Position numbers and translations under genes: made by a program
Shown here: positions 62,140 through 64,000 of the stretch, one piece after another
Layout of the letters: each line of letters begins with the position of its first letter
Position numbering within the stretch: position 1 is the first letter of the stretch
Source of the DNA: M30B19 sp041741535
GTDB lineage: Bacteria; Planctomycetota; Planctomycetia; Pirellulales; Pirellulaceae
Reading direction: 5' to 3'
DNA: 64,000 nt
Assembly: GCA_041741535.1 (NCBI GenBank)
Contig: JBGSJV010000062.1
Location: forward strand, 88,781-152,780
The notes under the pieces: model-generated
What the model saw: the letters and a program-made list of their open reading frames with translations, nothing else
Told to the model about the DNA's origin: nothing
Databases searched by the model: none

Positions 62140-62278
62140 AAAACCATGTGCTTTGTCACCGCTTGAGAGATGGGGTTAGCAACGTTCGTCAGAGTGTGGA
62201 GCGAGGCGGAAAGCAACCACGCTAAGGCGAACAAAGCTATGGAGGCAACGCCAAATTGCAGCTAGAAAGGAGCACACG

Positions 62279-63160
62279 ATGTTGACGGTGCCACAGGATA
62301 CGATTGCCGTTGTCCCCTATGACGACTACTACAAGGGGCAACACGAGCGAATATTCATTAATCTGCGCGGTCACAACAAGCGGGAATGGTTTTCTCGGCA
62401 CGCGTACTTTTGTTTGCCGCTTATCATGGGCAATCAACACGGCTTTGCGATGAAGTCCATGTTCCACGCAACACTGCTTTGGAACGGTGGTCCGGACATG
62501 ACGGACACGACGGTAACGATCCACAACACGGCCGATCAAGAGCGATTCGGTTGCCTGCAATCCATTTCATCGCATTTCGGGCTTGGAATTGTCACGGTTC
62601 AGACCGCGTTTTCCTTGCGAACTCCGCCCAACATTAGCCTGATGACCATACAACCGCCGAATTCGTTCATTGATGGGCTGCAAAACATGACCGGCGTGGT
62701 CGAAGCAGACAATTTAAGACGAGACTTTACCTTCAATCTGAAGTTGACACGACCGAATCATCCGGTCGAAATCCGTCCCGGAGACCTGTTGTCGGCCTTT
62801 CTTCCGTACCCTCGCACCTTTATCGACAACTTCGATTTGGCTGACGCCTACCGTATCTTTTCGGAAGACGACATCCAGGAAGAACAGCAAGCCGGTCGAG
62901 ACATGGGGCGCGAACGCGAGACTCGGGATAAGGCGAACCGAGATGGGGTCGGTCGCCGATATTTTAACGGAGAGGACGTGTACGGGACGCCGTTTCCAAA
63001 TATTCACCAAAAGCTACTACGCAAAAATTCGGAATCACAGACGACCGAAAGCAATCGACCAACGGAACCCAGTTGCCCGTTCGCAGCAACCGTCTTCGGT
63101 TCTTTACCACTTCAATTGGACGACCCGCATGGGGGCATAAAAAACCCCAGCGAATGCTAA
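62279..63160 (+). CDS. DUF6065-like hypothetical protein
   Basis: A 293-residue soluble protein. FCLPLIMGNQHGFAMKSMFH and the following beta-rich half resemble DUF6065 as I recall it; the assignment is tentative. The C-terminal 100 residues are charged (EEQQAGRDMGRERETRDKAN) and end in a less conserved tail. The ATG at 62279 is preceded by AAGGAGC. The stop codon falls inside the terminator hairpin of the convergent lipoprotein gene. It may act with the oxygenase upstream. Confidence 0.7.
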   Translation: MLTVPQDTIAVVPYDDYYKGQHERIFINLRGHNKREWFSRHAYFCLPLIMGNQHGFAMKSMFHATLLWNGGPDMTDTTVTIHNTADQERFGCLQSISSHFGLGIVTVQTAFSLRTPPNISLMTIQPPNSFIDGLQNMTGVVEADNLRRDFTFNLKLTRPNHPVEIRPGDLLSAFLPYPRTFIDNFDLADAYRIFSEDDIQEEQQAGRDMGRERETRDKANRDGVGRRYFNGEDVYGTPFPNIHQKLLRKNSESQTTESNRPTEPSCPFAATVFGSLPLQLDDPHGGIKNPSEC

Positions 63161-63171
63161 CACTCGCTGGG
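63138..63171 (-). terminator. Intrinsic terminator of the small lipoprotein gene
   Basis: On the minus strand CCCAGCGA and TCGCTGGG (63164-63171 and 63146-63153) form an 8-bp stem with a 10-base loop followed by a T tract opposite the A run at 63139-63144. The stop codon of the convergent gene (63158-63160) lies in its loop. Confidence 0.88.
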
Positions 63172-63209
63172 ACTCCAGTTGAACCCAAGGGTGCACTTGC
63201 GGAAGTCGA

Positions 63210-63380
63210 CTAATCTTTAGGAGCTTCGATCTTCACCGAGTTGCTCTGTTCATTCATTTTTGTTGTGTCCGTTTCCATTTTCTTGCCGTCAGTAGGAACA
63301 ACGACCTCGCCGGGACCGCCGCAACCAACAACCGTCAATGTGCAAACCACAAGCAATAATCCGACCAATTTCTTCATCAT
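63210..63380 (-). CDS. Very small lipoprotein
   Basis: A 56-residue lipoprotein (MMKKLVGLLLVVCTLTVVGC then GGPGEVVVPTDG). The lipobox is VVGC and the mature part is only about 36 polar residues. AAGGGTG lies seven bases before the ATG at 63380, which decides among several possible starts up to 63446. It follows a DUF1559 gene on the same strand and carries its own terminator, repeating the arrangement at 54.7-56.4 kb. Confidence 0.75.
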   Translation of the reverse strand: MMKKLVGLLLVVCTLTVVGCGGPGEVVVPTDGKKMETDTTKMNEQSNSVKIEAPKD

Positions 63381-63499
63381 TCGTTCACCCTTCATATTAG
63401 AACCCCATAACGGGTTCAGTAAAAAATACGGAGACGGGGCCAGCACCCCGTTTCCGCATTATATCAGGTAAAAATCGCAAGGCAACTCAGTTCAAACAA

Positions 63500-64000
63500 C
63501 TATTGGTTGCCCAAGTCGAAGTTAGCACGATCGTTCATACCGCTGAAGTTCCGGTAATCCAAGGTGCGGACGCCCTTTTGGATCGCGGCAACCGAACCGT
63601 CCAGACGCGAGAAGTTCACGACTTGTGGATGTTCGCTACCGTAACGGTACCAACGGTGACCTGGATCGATCACGTCGTACGATTCAATGTAAACGGGATT
63701 GGCGACACCCCAAGCCGTTGGCAAACCACCAGCACCGACCCATGCCAATGCCCAGTTCATCTTGATGACACCGCTGACCAGCAAGTCTTCATCCAAACCA
63801 CCGACGTGTTCGCCGAAGGCCATCGTGTAGGAGTTACCGTCAGAAACAGGTTGACGAATGCGCGATCGGTTGGTGAATGGACCTTCCCACTTTTCCCATT
63901 GCGGTTGGTCGGTTGGCATTGGCAAGCGGCCAATGAAACCAGCATTCGAGCTGTAATTGCTCTTGCCCAATTGCGCTCCGTCTGGAGAACCGAAGAAAGC
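63500..64000 (-). CDS. DUF1559 prepilin-like protein, C-terminal part (runs off the window)
   Basis: The last 166 codons of a DUF1559 protein whose pilin-like N-terminus lies beyond base 64000. The C-terminal hallmark is HPQVVNFSRLDGSVAAI, and earlier PVSDGNSYTMAFGEHVGG fits the family. The gene pairs with the small lipoprotein downstream. It is distinct in sequence from the DUF1559 protein at 55285-56358. Confidence 0.88.
   Translation of the reverse strand, partial: AFFGSPDGAQLGKSNYSSNAGFIGRLPMPTDQPQWEKWEGPFTNRSRIRQPVSDGNSYTMAFGEHVGGLDEDLLVSGVIKMNWALAWVGAGGLPTAWGVANPVYIESYDVIDPGHRWYRYGSEHPQVVNFSRLDGSVAAIQKGVRTLDYRNFSGMNDRANFDLGNQ

Noticed and set aside
1..64000. tRNA, rRNA or transposase genes
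   Set aside because: I scanned for cloverleaf-like GGTTCGAATCC arms, rRNA-like blocks and DDE or Y1 transposase motifs and found none convincing. Small RNAs cannot be excluded by eye.

Overview
This is ordinary chromosomal DNA of a planctomycete, probably of the Pirellulales type. The inference rests on gene content: two DUF1559 prepilin-like secreted proteins each followed by a small lipoprotein, a very long secreted protein with a PVC-type beta-propeller and a c-type haem site, DUF1569, DUF1579 and DUF6065-like families, weak or absent Shine-Dalgarno sequences, and many short functionally mixed gene runs. No rRNA, tRNA, transposase, phage gene or CRISPR array was found. About 56 genes are supported. 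Two look broken or split: a pnuC-like gene with an in-frame TGA, and a parvulin-type lipoprotein with a frameshift.

Layout. 1-2 kb: a leftward RND efflux pair (adaptor, then the start of the permease). 2.5-5 kb: murB, a small membrane protein and a threonine/serine dehydratase. 5.0-5.5 kb: two copies of a ~130-bp element with inverted ends. 5.8-10.9 kb: a tight rightward run of rhamnulokinase, two DUF697-like membrane GTPases and a helix-turn-helix/PTS-EIIA fusion, the most interesting gene arrangement in the window. 10.9-14 kb: leftward DUF1801, DUF1579, rsgA and an LPG-synthase-like membrane protein. 14.2-16.8 kb: ferredoxin-NADP reductase, csrA facing fliW, and a trpG/pabA amidotransferase. 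17-19 kb: a DEAD-box RNA helicase with a long repetitive basic tail. 19-24.4 kb: TfoX-N protein, alpha/beta hydrolase, a small hypothetical protein, a diadenylate-cyclase-like protein and a membrane dipeptidase. 24.9-27.4 kb: ammonium transporter, PII protein and a small planctomycete protein. 27.5-33 kb: the 1828-residue ceramidase-like/propeller/cytochrome fusion. 33-37.8 kb: leftward tsaD, membrane protein and hemW, preceded by a repeat-rich secreted protein. 38-43 kb: a secreted glycosidase-like protein with a creatininase-like protein, then a sterol-desaturase-like hydroxylase. 43-51 kb: ABC transporter pair, purple-acid-phosphatase-like enzyme, glutaredoxin-like secreted protein, DUF1569 and an S46 dipeptidyl-peptidase. 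51-53.5 kb: parvulin lipoprotein with a frameshift and a MoxR-like ATPase, separated by palindromic elements. 53.5-64 kb: glycosyltransferase, DUF1559/lipoprotein pairs, radical SAM protein, pnuC-nadR, a LexA-like DNA-binding protein with a DUF4832-like secreted protein, a 2OG-Fe(II) oxygenase and a DUF6065-like protein.

How genes may work together. csrA and fliW encode the known CsrA/FliW partner-switch pair. The amt and PII genes form an ammonium uptake and sensing pair. pnuC and nadR form a nicotinamide riboside uptake and NAD salvage operon whose transporter carries a TGA where a tryptophan is expected. Beyond genes, the window is rich in dispersed intergenic repeats of at least four kinds: the 130-bp inverted-end element, palindromes ending in CTAG/TTGTC-like sequence, a ~170-bp intergenic repeat near 19.2 and 21.5 kb, and a 64-bp direct repeat near 56.6 kb. 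No mobilising enzyme is present here, so these look like non-autonomous elements. All family names come from reading motifs by eye; none has been tested by a database search.
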